From: JBILCM01 sp044353165
GTDB taxonomy: Bacteria > Bacillota > Bacilli > Paenibacillales > YIM-B00363
Direction: 5' to 3'
NCBI GenBank assembly: GCA_044353165.1
Contig: JBILCM010000009.1
Location: forward strand, 1 to 52,661
Length of the DNA stretch: 52,661 nt
Shown: positions 17,981 through 26,056 of the stretch, one piece after another
How the letters are laid out: every line of letters begins with the position of its first letter
How positions within the stretch are numbered: position 1 is the stretch's first letter
Position numbers and translations under genes: made by a program
The notes under the pieces: generated by a model
What the model was told of the DNA's origin: nothing
Databases searched by the model: none
The model's input: the letters and a program-made list of their open reading frames with translations, nothing else

Positions 17981-18450
17981 ATGTTCATTTTTTGAACATG
18001 CATTCCGACTGCGACACGCGCGTGTTCAATTTTTGAACATTCGTACCGGCTGCGACACGCGTATGTTCATTTTTTGAACATCGGTACCGGCTGCGACACG
18101 CGCATGTTCAATTTTTGAACATACGCACCGGCTGCGACACGCGCATGTTCAATTTTTGAACATACGTACCGGCTGCGACACGCGCGTGTTCAATTTTTGA
18201 ACATTCGTACCGGCTGCGACACGCGTATGTTCATTTTTTGAACATCCGCACCGGCTGCGACACGCGCATGTTCAATTTTTGAACATCCGCACCGGCTGCG
18301 ACACGTGTATGTTCAATTTTTGAACATACGTACCGGCTGCGACACGTGTATGTTCATTTTTTGAACATCGGTACCGGCTGCGACACGCGCATGTTCAATT
18401 TTTGAACATACGTACCGGCTGCGACACGCGCATGTTCAATTTTTGAACAT
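17981..18450. repeat. Array of twelve 41-bp units, each with a 19-bp palindrome
   Basis: The palindrome ATGTTCAATTTTTGAACAT (or with T in the eighth position) begins at 17981 and recurs exactly every 41 bases up to 18432-18450, twelve copies in all. Each is joined to the next by a conserved 22-base linker of the type ACGTACCGGCTGCGACACGC plus two bases. Arms pair over seven or eight bases around a T-rich centre. Copies 2 and 6 start with G instead of A. Because 41 is not a multiple of three and TTTTTGA recurs, the array holds no long reading frame and is taken as non-coding. It fills the gap between the purine terminator and the phn promoter. Confidence 0.95.
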
Positions 18451-18494
18451 ACGGGGAGTCGCAGGGTGCCACGGTGTCTCGGGAAAGTGGGCGA

Positions 18495-18513
18495 ATGTTC
18501 AAAAAATGATCAT
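18495..18513. repeat. Degenerate, out-of-phase thirteenth palindrome
   Basis: ATGTTCAAAAAATGATCAT resembles the array palindrome but has an A-run instead of a T-run in the centre and one changed arm base. It lies 63 bases after the start of copy 12, so it is out of the 41-bp phase. Confidence 0.5.
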
Positions 18514-18581
18514 GCGTGCGAGATGAGTGGTGAGGTAGCGGCGACTGGTGTGAGCGTATCGTCAGTTATTGACAATTCCAA

Positions 18582-18620
18582 TTTACAAAATCTTAACATC
18601 GATTTAACACTCATTTAACC
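18582..18620 (+). promoter_or_regulatory. Pho box (PhoP site) of the phosphonate operon
   Basis: TTTACA, TTAACA, TTAACA and TTAACC begin at 18582, 18593, 18604 and 18615, an exact 11-base spacing. This is the Bacillus PhoP consensus TT(A/T/C)ACA repeated four times with five-base gaps. A further TTGACA lies at 18569. The last repeat would sit at the -35; a weak TATCGT near 18641 could be the -10. Activation by phosphate starvation is inferred from this match. Confidence 0.85.
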
Positions 18621-18626
18621 CAGCTC

Positions 18627-18640
18627 ACTTGGCACCAAGT
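18627..18640. promoter_or_regulatory. Palindrome ACTTGGCACCAAGT, operator candidate for PhnF
   Basis: A perfect 14-base palindrome between the Pho box and the start of the first phn gene, lying where the spacer of the promoter should be. The operon encodes a GntR/UTRA repressor of the PhnF type, which binds short dyads. Assignment to PhnF is inference from position only. Confidence 0.4.
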
Positions 18641-18690
18641 TATCGTTGGGATAGAGCGAAAATACGACAAACAAGGGACGTGAATGGAAC

Positions 18691-19560
18691 TTGAAGGTAG
18701 ATTTGCACTGTCATACCGACATCTCAGATGGGTCGCTGTCGTTCGAGCAAGTGCTGGCCTTAGCCCAGGCCGAGAACATCAGTCACTTGGCCATCACGAA
18801 TCATGACACGACACAAGATGTAGAACACATGATTCGCCTCGGTGAACTTGAAGGGGTAGAAATCATCCCAGGCATCGAAATTTCAGCTTATGACTTTGAA
18901 CGGCATCGTCGCGTGCATATTCTGGGTTACTACATCACACCGAACCATCCCGCGATTGAGACGATGTGCGCACCATTGTTGCAACGGCGTCATGAAGCCT
19001 CGCAAGTGAGCGTCCAACGGTTGATGGAAGCCGGACTCAAAATTTCTTGGGATCAAGTGCAATCGTACGCGGAGAATAGCACGGCTGTGTATAAACAACA
19101 CATCATGCATGCATTGATCGCAAATGGATATACGGATGGTATTTATAGCGCGGAGTACCGCAAATATTTTGCCCGAGGGAATGATCAACAACCGCCAGGA
19201 ATCGCTTATGTGCCAATGACATATGTGGATGCGGCCGATGCCGTTCGCGCTGTCATTGCAGCCGGCGGGGTGCCTGTGTTGGCGCATCCCGGACAATATC
19301 AAAATTTCGAGTACATTCCGGAGTTGGTCGCAAACGGTCTGGCTGGTATCGAAGTGTATCATCCTTCCCACGGTGCAGAGGAACAAGCGAAGGCGAGACA
19401 TTATGCCCAAATGTATGATCTCTTGCAGACGGGCGGCTCCGACTTTCATGGCTTCTACGACGAAAAACCCGTGACTCTAGGGTCCCAAAACCCAGGAATG
19501 GAAGCTGTCTTGGCATTACAAGCACGCCGATTGTCGATCGCAGCCAGAACGGGGCACTAG
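18691..19560 (+). CDS. phnPP: PHP-family cyclic phosphate dihydrolase PhnPP
   Basis: The 289-residue protein is a PHP (polymerase and histidinol phosphatase) metal enzyme. The HxH motif is His6/His8 in DLHCHTDISDGS, with Asp13, His38 in NHDTT, Glu63 in GIEIS, His76, His199 in LAHPGQY and the final DxH, Asp251/His253, in GSDFHGF. PHP enzymes encoded in phosphonate operons (PhnPP, known from Eggerthella) hydrolyse 5-phosphoribosyl 1,2-cyclic phosphate fully to ribose 5-phosphate and phosphate. Being first in a C-P lyase operon that lacks phnP supports this role. The start is TTG 18691; no better start is in frame. Confidence 0.82.
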   Translation: MKVDLHCHTDISDGSLSFEQVLALAQAENISHLAITNHDTTQDVEHMIRLGELEGVEIIPGIEISAYDFERHRRVHILGYYITPNHPAIETMCAPLLQRRHEASQVSVQRLMEAGLKISWDQVQSYAENSTAVYKQHIMHALIANGYTDGIYSAEYRKYFARGNDQQPPGIAYVPMTYVDAADAVRAVIAAGGVPVLAHPGQYQNFEYIPELVANGLAGIEVYHPSHGAEEQAKARHYAQMYDLLQTGGSDFHGFYDEKPVTLGSQNPGMEAVLALQARRLSIAARTGH

Positions 19561-19564
19561 ACCC

Positions 19565-19592
19565 AAATGTAGTCAAAAAAATGTAGTCAAAA
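19565..19592 (+). repeat. Short tandem duplication AATGTAGTCAAAA x2
   Basis: The 13-base sequence AATGTAGTCAAAA occurs twice in a row between the phnPP stop and the next gene. It looks like a local slippage duplication. Confidence 0.6.
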
Positions 19593-19617
19593 GTCAGAGA
19601 AAGGAGCATCACTCCAC

Positions 19618-20253
19618 ATGTATCGCATCCATCAACTGCAGACGAGTCAACCGCAAACCCAGATGCCCTCCATTCACCCTACATGTCACGTTGTGAACAG
19701 TCATTTTGGCGAATGGACATCGGTCGGTGCGTTCAGTCAAATTTTGGAAAGCACGATTGGTGATTATACCTACGCTATGGAAGATGTCACCATCAATTAC
19801 GCTGATATTGGCAAGTACACATCGATCGCGTCACACACCTGCATCAATCCGGTGCAACACCCGATGGATCGCGTCACGCAACATCATATGACGTATCGGC
19901 GAAAGTCGTATCAATTGGCCCCCACCGACGATGATGAGATCTTCGCGTGGCGACGGGACAACCGTGTGTCGGTCGGCCACGATGTATGGATCGGCCATGG
20001 GTCGATCATTATGAAAGGCGTCACCATTGGCCATGGGGCTGTTGTCGGTTCGGGAGCGATCGTGACGAAAGATGTGGCCCCGTATAGCATCGTCGTGGGT
20101 GTTTCGGCCAAACCGATCAAGTTGCGTTTCCCCCCTGAGATCATCGAACAGCTGATGCGCACTGCTTGGTGGGATTGGCCAGATGCTTGGATCCGTGAAC
20201 GGTACTTGGCGATGAACGATGTGCGAGCGTTCCTGGAGCGTTACGGTGTTTGA
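19618..20253 (+). CDS. Phosphonate-operon hexapeptide-repeat transferase
   Basis: A 211-residue left-handed beta-helix protein of the family that accompanies C-P lyase operons (DapH/GlmU-like). It shows hexapeptide turns such as VSVGHDVWIGHGSIIMKG and VTIGHGAVVGSGAIV, with TCINPVQHPMDR before them as in xenobiotic/chloramphenicol acetyltransferases. Such genes are common in phn clusters, but their substrate is not settled; an acetylation of aminophosphonates is one idea. AAAGGAG lies 13 bases before the ATG. The 3' end overlaps phnF by eight bases. Confidence 0.85.
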   Translation: MYRIHQLQTSQPQTQMPSIHPTCHVVNSHFGEWTSVGAFSQILESTIGDYTYAMEDVTINYADIGKYTSIASHTCINPVQHPMDRVTQHHMTYRRKSYQLAPTDDDEIFAWRRDNRVSVGHDVWIGHGSIIMKGVTIGHGAVVGSGAIVTKDVAPYSIVVGVSAKPIKLRFPPEIIEQLMRTAWWDWPDAWIRERYLAMNDVRAFLERYGV

Positions 20254-20947
20254 CGAAACGGACATTGTCGATCGCATCATCTCCGATATTCATGCCGGCC
20301 GTGTCGAGGCGAATGACAAGCTCCCGTCCGAGAATGAACTGGCGGATCGCTACCGCGTGCCGCGCATGATCGTCCGTAAAGCGTATGAACGGCTCCAACA
20401 GCTCGGATATAGTTATTCGGTGCAAGGTAAAGGCAATTTTGTCCGCGATCGCCAGCTTCAAATTCCACTTCTGCTCGCCGGTAATCAAAGTTTTAGCAAG
20501 AAGATGAAGGAGCTTGGGCTCAACTATGAATCACGCAACATAGGCTGTGTGGCGATTGCTTATGACGCCCAGATGCATCAAGCGCTTGATGCTGCGCCGG
20601 ATGAGATGATTTATCAAATCAAACGCCTGCGCATGATCAACCTACAGCCGATTGCCATTCATGTGTCCCATGTGCGTGCACAGCTGTTCCCTTCCATTGC
20701 GGAAGAGGGCTCGTCCATCAGTTCATTATTTACCTATTTCGAATCCAAAGGATATACCCAGTACGAGTCTTCAAAGAGCAAGCTGAGTGTTGCATTCCCA
20801 TCCCGCACAGAAAGGGAATGGCTGCAGTGTTCCAGTCTGATCCCGGTCATCGTCGTCGAATCAGGGTGCAAAGATCCGCGCTCTGGCGCCGTGCTGGAAC
20901 ATTCGCAAATTTTATACCGCAGCGATCGGTTTACTTACGTGATATGA
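20246..20947 (+). CDS. phnF: GntR-family (HutC/UTRA) transcriptional regulator PhnF
   Basis: A 233-residue repressor-type regulator. The winged helix-turn-helix covers residues 5-70 (KLPSENELADRYRVPRMIVR, YSVQGKGNFV). The rest is a UTRA ligand domain with YQIKRLRMINLQPIAIHVSH. GGAG at 20235-20238 supports GTG 20246 over an ATG at 20219 inside the preceding gene. Location inside the operon, third, suggests autoregulation of phn expression in response to a phosphonate or phosphate ester; the palindrome at 18627 is a candidate site. Confidence 0.88.
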   Translation: MFDETDIVDRIISDIHAGRVEANDKLPSENELADRYRVPRMIVRKAYERLQQLGYSYSVQGKGNFVRDRQLQIPLLLAGNQSFSKKMKELGLNYESRNIGCVAIAYDAQMHQALDAAPDEMIYQIKRLRMINLQPIAIHVSHVRAQLFPSIAEEGSSISSLFTYFESKGYTQYESSKSKLSVAFPSRTEREWLQCSSLIPVIVVESGCKDPRSGAVLEHSQILYRSDRFTYVI

Positions 20948-20960
20948 AGGAGTGCTTCCG

Positions 20961-21392
20961 ATGAAGCGAAAACAACGCACCGAAATTTTGATCCGAGGCC
21001 GACGCCACTTGGCAGCAACGCTTGCGCACCAAATTTATAACGCGTATGCAGTGGAAATGGTGGAGAATCCCGAAGAAGGTCTTGTGATGGTCAAAATGCG
21101 CGAGAATGCCCAGAAATATTTGTTCTATATCGGAGAAGTGTATGTGACCGAGTGCAAAGTTCGCGTACATGGATCGATCGGCATAGGTGTCGTCCGCGGC
21201 CACCAGCCAGAGCTGGCTGTGCATCTAGCGGTGATCGATGCCGCTTATCGCGCCAATTTGCCGCAGACGCAAGGATGGACGGCCGAACTGCTGGCTGAAC
21301 AGAAGGTTATCGAGGAACAACAAAACCGTAAACATCAACTGTTGCTTCAGACGAAAGTCAACTTCGAAACGATGGAAGAAGAATTGAACTAG
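20961..21392 (+). CDS. phnG: C-P lyase core complex subunit PhnG
   Basis: A 143-residue subunit of the PhnGHIJ core, which with PhnI transfers phosphonate to the 1-position of ATP ribose. The family pattern is seen in AVEMVENPEEGLVMVKMREN, FYIGEVYVTECKVRV and GIGVVRGHQPELAVHLAVIDAAY. AAGGAG lies ten bases before the ATG at 20961. Confidence 0.92.
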   Translation: MKRKQRTEILIRGRRHLAATLAHQIYNAYAVEMVENPEEGLVMVKMRENAQKYLFYIGEVYVTECKVRVHGSIGIGVVRGHQPELAVHLAVIDAAYRANLPQTQGWTAELLAEQKVIEEQQNRKHQLLLQTKVNFETMEEELN

Positions 21393-21403
21393 GAGTGATT
21401 CCG

Positions 21404-22018
21404 ATGATGCTCGATGTCGTGCATGATGTGCAGACACTGTATCGCTTGACACTGGATGCCATGTCTCGTCCAGGAACGATTGTATCGCTAGAACCATACA
21501 CGGCGAAGTTGGGATCAGCAGTCACAGGCAATCCTTCCTCGGCATTGCTCGCTTATATGCTGCTTGATGTGGATGTGTGCCATGCAGTTGTGTCCGCCCC
21601 CGCCCCAACCGATCCAATACATCAGTGGATACACGAGATGACGTATTCACGAGCAACTTCGATGGACGAGGCGGATTATATTTTTATTCGCAAAGATGCA
21701 TCGCAAGCCGAAGCGGAGCAAGCGATCGCGAGGGCGAAGTGTGGGGATCTCATCTCACCACATACGTCCGCCACGATTATTCTCGAAGTGGATCATATTT
21801 CGAATGAACCCACGTACGCATTCCGTGGGCCTGGCGTTCAAGACACGACGTCTGTCCATGTCGCTACGGAGGTCGATTGGGTGCGATGCCGGCAAGTCAA
21901 CAATGTCGAGTACCCGATGGGTGTGGATATGATCTTGGTTGATGCGAACCATCGCCTGATCGCCATTCCGCGCACGACACAAGTGGAAAGTCAGGTGAGC
22001 AAGACATGGCATACGTAG
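21404..22018 (+). CDS. phnH: C-P lyase core complex subunit PhnH
   Basis: A 204-residue core subunit. Diagnostic parts are FRLTLDAMSRPG-like YRLTLDAMSRPGTIV, LAYMLLDVDV, the Cys-Gly-Asp segment of AKCGDLISPHTSATIIL, and FRGPGVQ followed by EYPMGVDMILVD. TAGGAG precedes two ATGs at 21404 and 21407. The 3' end overlaps phnI by 13 bases. Confidence 0.92.
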   Translation: MMLDVVHDVQTLYRLTLDAMSRPGTIVSLEPYTAKLGSAVTGNPSSALLAYMLLDVDVCHAVVSAPAPTDPIHQWIHEMTYSRATSMDEADYIFIRKDASQAEAEQAIARAKCGDLISPHTSATIILEVDHISNEPTYAFRGPGVQDTTSVHVATEVDWVRCRQVNNVEYPMGVDMILVDANHRLIAIPRTTQVESQVSKTWHT

Positions 22019-23130
22019 CTGTTAAGGGTGGTACAGAAGCGATCGAACACGCGATTGAACGTCTGAAATATGAGCGGATTCGGCAAGGCACGATACTCGA
22101 TGTACAACATATTGAGCACGGCTTGCGAGGTTTGATCGATCAAGTGATGTCGGAGAGCAGTCTCTATGATGAGACGCTGGCTGCCCTAGCCATTAAGCAG
22201 TCGGAAGGCAATCCGGAAGAAGCGGTGTTCTTATTGCGCGCATATCGCTCCACCTTGCCGCGCAAACATTACTCCCGCGTCGCAACGACGGCACAGATGG
22301 ACGTTGAACGCAGAATTTCCGCTGCATTCAAAGATATTCCGGGCGGTCAATTGTTGGGCGCAACGGTAGATTACATGCACCGCTTGCTTGATTTTAGTTT
22401 ACTGGAGGAATCTCTTCCCGAGCTTGCACGCTGGCGTGAACAATTCGAACAACAATCACGCGCAACGGCAGCGAATGCATCCGAGTTTGCACTCCATCAG
22501 TTGCCCAGAGTCATCGATTTGTTGCGCAAAGAAGGACTGATGGCGTCATTCCCGGAACATCCCGGTGAGCCCGATGATGTCACGCGGGAAAGTTTGCAAT
22601 TCCCATCCACGCGCAGCCAGCGGTTGCAAGTGCTCACACGAGGTCAGACCGGAGCGGTCACGGCACTCGGTTATGCCGTTCTCAGAGGGTACGGCGCCTT
22701 GCACCCCGCTGTAGGGGAACTTCGCGTGGGGCAAGTGCCGATCACGATCAATCATCCGCTCGATCCTGCCGGTGAAGAAGAAGATGCCTATTATATCGGT
22801 GACTTCAAGTTGACCGAAGCGGAGATGTTGATCCCTCATACAGTGGTTCGTCCTGATGGGAAGAACGAGCTCGAATTTGTGATTGGGTATGGCATTTGCT
22901 ATGGACAGAACGAGACGAAGGCGATCGCCATGGGAATTCTAGACAATGCGCTCGAAACACCGCATCCGAATTTCCCACCGCACGATGAAGAATTTGTGCT
23001 TTATCACATTGATTGTGTCGAGGCTACCGGGTTCATTTCCCATCTCAAAATGCCGCATTATGTCACATTCCAGTCGGACCTGGAGCGTGTCAGACATACA
23101 AAGGTGGAAGAAGGGAAGGAAGCGCCATGA
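22006..23130 (+). CDS. phnI: C-P lyase core complex subunit PhnI (nucleosidase)
   Basis: A 374-residue nucleosidase subunit that makes ribose 1-phosphonate triphosphate from ATP and phosphonate together with G, H and L. It begins MAYVAVKGGTEAIEHAIERL and carries LTRGQTGAVTALGYAVLRGYG and GYGICYGQNETKAIAMGILD. Its stop overlaps the phnJ ATG (ATGA). Confidence 0.95.
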   Translation: MAYVAVKGGTEAIEHAIERLKYERIRQGTILDVQHIEHGLRGLIDQVMSESSLYDETLAALAIKQSEGNPEEAVFLLRAYRSTLPRKHYSRVATTAQMDVERRISAAFKDIPGGQLLGATVDYMHRLLDFSLLEESLPELARWREQFEQQSRATAANASEFALHQLPRVIDLLRKEGLMASFPEHPGEPDDVTRESLQFPSTRSQRLQVLTRGQTGAVTALGYAVLRGYGALHPAVGELRVGQVPITINHPLDPAGEEEDAYYIGDFKLTEAEMLIPHTVVRPDGKNELEFVIGYGICYGQNETKAIAMGILDNALETPHPNFPPHDEEFVLYHIDCVEATGFISHLKMPHYVTFQSDLERVRHTKVEEGKEAP

Positions 23131-23972
23131 GAGGTACGTATCATTTTGCCTTCTTTGATGAAGGGTCGAAACGAGAAATTCGCAGAGCGACCTTGAAGGC
23201 CGTCGCGATTCCGGGTTACCAAGTGCCTTTTGCCTCGCGTGAAATGCCGATTGCCAGAGGGTGGGGGACAGGCGGATTGCAGCTGACGCTCTCACTGATC
23301 GGGACGACAGACGTACTGAAAGTGATTGACCAAGGCGCAGACGAATCCGTCAACGCTATCAATATTAAAAAACTGGTGAAACAAACGGCGGGGATCGAGG
23401 TCACAGATTCGACGGCCGAAGCTACCTTGATTCAATCACGACACCGGATTCCAGAAGTACCGCTGACGGAACGTCAAATCCTCATCTTGCAAGTCCCGTT
23501 GCCAGAACCACTGCGAAAAATCGAAAAAAGTGAGTATGCCACGCAACGGTTGCATGCCGACAAGCAATACAGCGGCGCTTGGTTGATGCTGTTCGAACAA
23601 ATTATGAAATTCGGCCATATGTCAACGGGGGCGGATCATCCTGTGATGGTGCACGACCGTTATGTTTCGGCGCCCAGTCCGATCCCCAAATTCGACAACC
23701 CGAAGATGAACCATTCCCCTGCCTTAATCTTGCTCGGTGCGGGACGCGAGAAAAAAATTTATGCTGTGCCGCCATACACGAAAGTGGTCTCACTCGATTT
23801 TGAAGATTATCCGTTCCGTGTGGAGTCCTTCGAACACAAAAGTTGTCATCTGTGTGGCGCAACGGGTGTGTACCTCGATGAGTTGCATCAGCCATCCACT
23901 GGGGAAGCGTACCACCAATGCAATGATACGAGCTACTGTCTTGAGCGCTTGAATGGTCAAGTACACGCATAG
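23127..23972 (+). CDS. phnJ: Carbon-phosphorus lyase PhnJ (radical SAM)
   Basis: The enzyme that breaks the C-P bond of ribose-1-phosphonate 5-phosphate, releasing the alkane and 5-phosphoribosyl 1,2-cyclic phosphate. The 281-residue protein has GWGTGGLQ near 45-52 and the special cluster motif CX2CX21CX5C with Cys240, Cys243, Cys265 and Cys271. The spacing is exactly that of the E. coli enzyme. The frame is open upstream, but ATG 23127 in the ATGA overlap with phnI, behind GAAGGAAG, is the start. Confidence 0.97.
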   Translation: MRGTYHFAFFDEGSKREIRRATLKAVAIPGYQVPFASREMPIARGWGTGGLQLTLSLIGTTDVLKVIDQGADESVNAINIKKLVKQTAGIEVTDSTAEATLIQSRHRIPEVPLTERQILILQVPLPEPLRKIEKSEYATQRLHADKQYSGAWLMLFEQIMKFGHMSTGADHPVMVHDRYVSAPSPIPKFDNPKMNHSPALILLGAGREKKIYAVPPYTKVVSLDFEDYPFRVESFEHKSCHLCGATGVYLDELHQPSTGEAYHQCNDTSYCLERLNGQVHA

Positions 23973-23986
23973 AGGAGTTAACAATT

Positions 23987-24832
23987 ATGGAATTCATCGA
24001 ACAACCAACTTTACGCGTTGATGGGCTAAGCCGCCAGTTCGGCAACGGTTGCCGTTCGTGCGAAGGCGGTAAAACCGAGCATCGCGTGAAAAATCTTTGC
24101 ACCCGTTGCGGAACGGTCTATGCCGTCGAGAATGTGAGTTTTGAAGTGTATCCCGGCGAAGTGTTCGGCGTCGTCGGCGAGAGCGGCAGCGGGAAATCGA
24201 CGCTCATGCAATGCTTGTATTTTGACCAACCCGTCTCCCAAGGACAGATGTGGTTGCGGGATTACCATGCTGGGGCGCAGAACACATTCGAAGCTTCATC
24301 GCAGCAGAAAAATTACATCCGCAATCATCTCATGGGCAAAGTGTATCAGAATCCGATGATGGGATTGCGCATGGATTTCACATCGATCGGCAACATTGCC
24401 GAAAAGCTGATTGCCGCAGGACATCGACAAGTTGGCGCGATGGAAGCACGGGGACAAGAGCTACTGGATCGCGTGAATATCCCACTGCATCGTATGAAAG
24501 ATGCTCCGCGTAAATTTTCGGGCGGCATGCAACAGCGTGTGCAGATTGCTAAGGCATTATCGAATCGACCGCCGATTGTTCTGCTGGACGAAGTGACCAC
24601 CGGACTCGATCTGACTGTGCAAGCGAATGTGCTCGATATGATCAAACAGCTGCAGCGTGATTTGTTCATCAGTATGATCGTCGTTTCCCATGATTTGAGT
24701 GTCATCCGCATGTTAGCGGATCGCACGATGGTCATGCTCGACGGTCGTGTGATCGAAACCGGACTGACCGATCAGATTCTAGAAGACCCGCAACACCGGT
24801 TTACCCAACAACTCGTCAATTCACTTCTCTAA
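23987..24832 (+). CDS. phnK: Phosphonate C-P lyase ABC-type ATPase PhnK
   Basis: A 281-residue ABC ATPase that binds the PhnGHIJ core rather than a membrane. Walker A is GESGSGKST at 64-72, the signature is FSGGMQQRVQ and Walker B is IVLLDE. An N-terminal insert carries four cysteines, Cys22, Cys25, Cys38 and Cys41 (CX2C-X12-CX2C), absent from E. coli PhnK and able to hold zinc or a cluster. GAGGAG lies nine bases before the ATG. Confidence 0.93.
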   Translation: MEFIEQPTLRVDGLSRQFGNGCRSCEGGKTEHRVKNLCTRCGTVYAVENVSFEVYPGEVFGVVGESGSGKSTLMQCLYFDQPVSQGQMWLRDYHAGAQNTFEASSQQKNYIRNHLMGKVYQNPMMGLRMDFTSIGNIAEKLIAAGHRQVGAMEARGQELLDRVNIPLHRMKDAPRKFSGGMQQRVQIAKALSNRPPIVLLDEVTTGLDLTVQANVLDMIKQLQRDLFISMIVVSHDLSVIRMLADRTMVMLDGRVIETGLTDQILEDPQHRFTQQLVNSLL

Positions 24833-24851
24833 GAAGCAGGGAGGCTCACTT

Positions 24852-26039
24852 GTGTATCGAATTACGAACGGCATCATTATCACAGAAGACGCTAGGTTAG
24901 AAGGGTATGATTTATGGATTCACCATGATGTGATTGCAGCGGTGGCACCTGCGGCAGATGCTACACACATTGCGGGTGGACGGTCAGTGGAGACGATAGA
25001 TGCGAACGGGGGATACGTTACCGCTGGTTTCATTGACTTGCACTCGGATTATATTGAACATATGGCGGCACCGCGGCCAACATCGTTGATGGATTTCAAC
25101 TTGAGCCTGCGTGAGACAGAGAAGCAGCTGATCGCCCACGGCATTACAACGATGTTCCATTCATTGTCGATCTGCAAGACGTGGGATTTCGATCATAAGC
25201 CGATTCGTGATCCCGAGAATGCCAAGAAATTCATTGAATTGATCCATGAATCGCACGGGCGCAAACATCTGGTGCGGCATCGTTTTCACGCGCGCTTCGA
25301 GATCGATAATTTCGATGAGCTCGACAGTATGCAAGACTACATTGCACAGAAGAAAGTACACCTGGTTTCCTTCATGGACCATACCCCCGGACAAGGGCAA
25401 TATCGCAATCTGGAGTTGTATCGACACACCGTCAAAGGTTACAAAAACTTAAGCGATGAGGCCATTGATCTGATCATTACGAAGCAACAGAGCAAGGAAA
25501 AAATTACCGCAGACAAGATTGAAGCACTGGCCGAACTGGCGAGCAGTCATGGCATCGCGGTGGCCTCCCACGATGACGATACGATGGAAAAGTTGGAGTA
25601 TGTCCAAAGTTTCGGCACCACGATTAGCGAGTTTCCGATTACGATGGAGATCGCAAGACACGCCCATTCACTTGGACTCCACACCATTGCCGGCGCTCCG
25701 AATGTGCTATTGGGCGGTTCGCACAGTGGGAATTTGAACGCGAGCGAAGCGATCAAACAAGGGTACATCGACATTCTGTGCAGTGATTATTATCCTGCGG
25801 CGATGTTGCATGCGATCTTCACGTTGCATGAAAAACACGGATTGGATTTGGTCGAATTGCTCCGACTCGTCACCATCGCGCCTGCGCGCGCGGTCCGCAT
25901 GGATGATCAGATCGGTTCGATCGCCCCGGGCAAGAAAGCGGATGTGCTGATCATTGAACGGATTGAAGCGAACTTCCCTGTGATCACGTCTGTGTGGGTC
26001 GATGGGCAATGGATCCAGCGCACCAACTATCGCATGTGA
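24852..26039 (+). CDS. phnM: Alpha-D-ribose 1-methylphosphonate 5-triphosphate diphosphatase PhnM
   Basis: A 395-residue amidohydrolase-fold enzyme that removes pyrophosphate from ribose 1-phosphonate 5-triphosphate. The metal motif is GFIDLHSDYIEHMAAPRP, with SHDDDT in the middle and SDYYPAAML near the C-terminus, as in PhnM. The start is GTG 24852 behind GGGAGG. Confidence 0.94.
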   Translation: MYRITNGIIITEDARLEGYDLWIHHDVIAAVAPAADATHIAGGRSVETIDANGGYVTAGFIDLHSDYIEHMAAPRPTSLMDFNLSLRETEKQLIAHGITTMFHSLSICKTWDFDHKPIRDPENAKKFIELIHESHGRKHLVRHRFHARFEIDNFDELDSMQDYIAQKKVHLVSFMDHTPGQGQYRNLELYRHTVKGYKNLSDEAIDLIITKQQSKEKITADKIEALAELASSHGIAVASHDDDTMEKLEYVQSFGTTISEFPITMEIARHAHSLGLHTIAGAPNVLLGGSHSGNLNASEAIKQGYIDILCSDYYPAAMLHAIFTLHEKHGLDLVELLRLVTIAPARAVRMDDQIGSIAPGKKADVLIIERIEANFPVITSVWVDGQWIQRTNYRM

Positions 26040-26056
26040 AGGAAGGAACGAAGCCG

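Noticed and set aside
17880..18077. A 65-codon reading frame running into the repeat array
   Set aside because: It has no ribosome site and ends as soon as the repeats shift frame; its translation shows only the repeat.
17981..18450. CRISPR array
   Set aside because: The parts between palindromes are themselves conserved, the period is fixed at 41 bases and no cas genes are near. CRISPR spacers would differ.
18022..18450. LexA/SOS boxes in the array
   Set aside because: The Gram-positive LexA site is CGAAC-N4-GTTCG. Here the half sites have the opposite order (GTTC then GAAC) with a T-rich centre.
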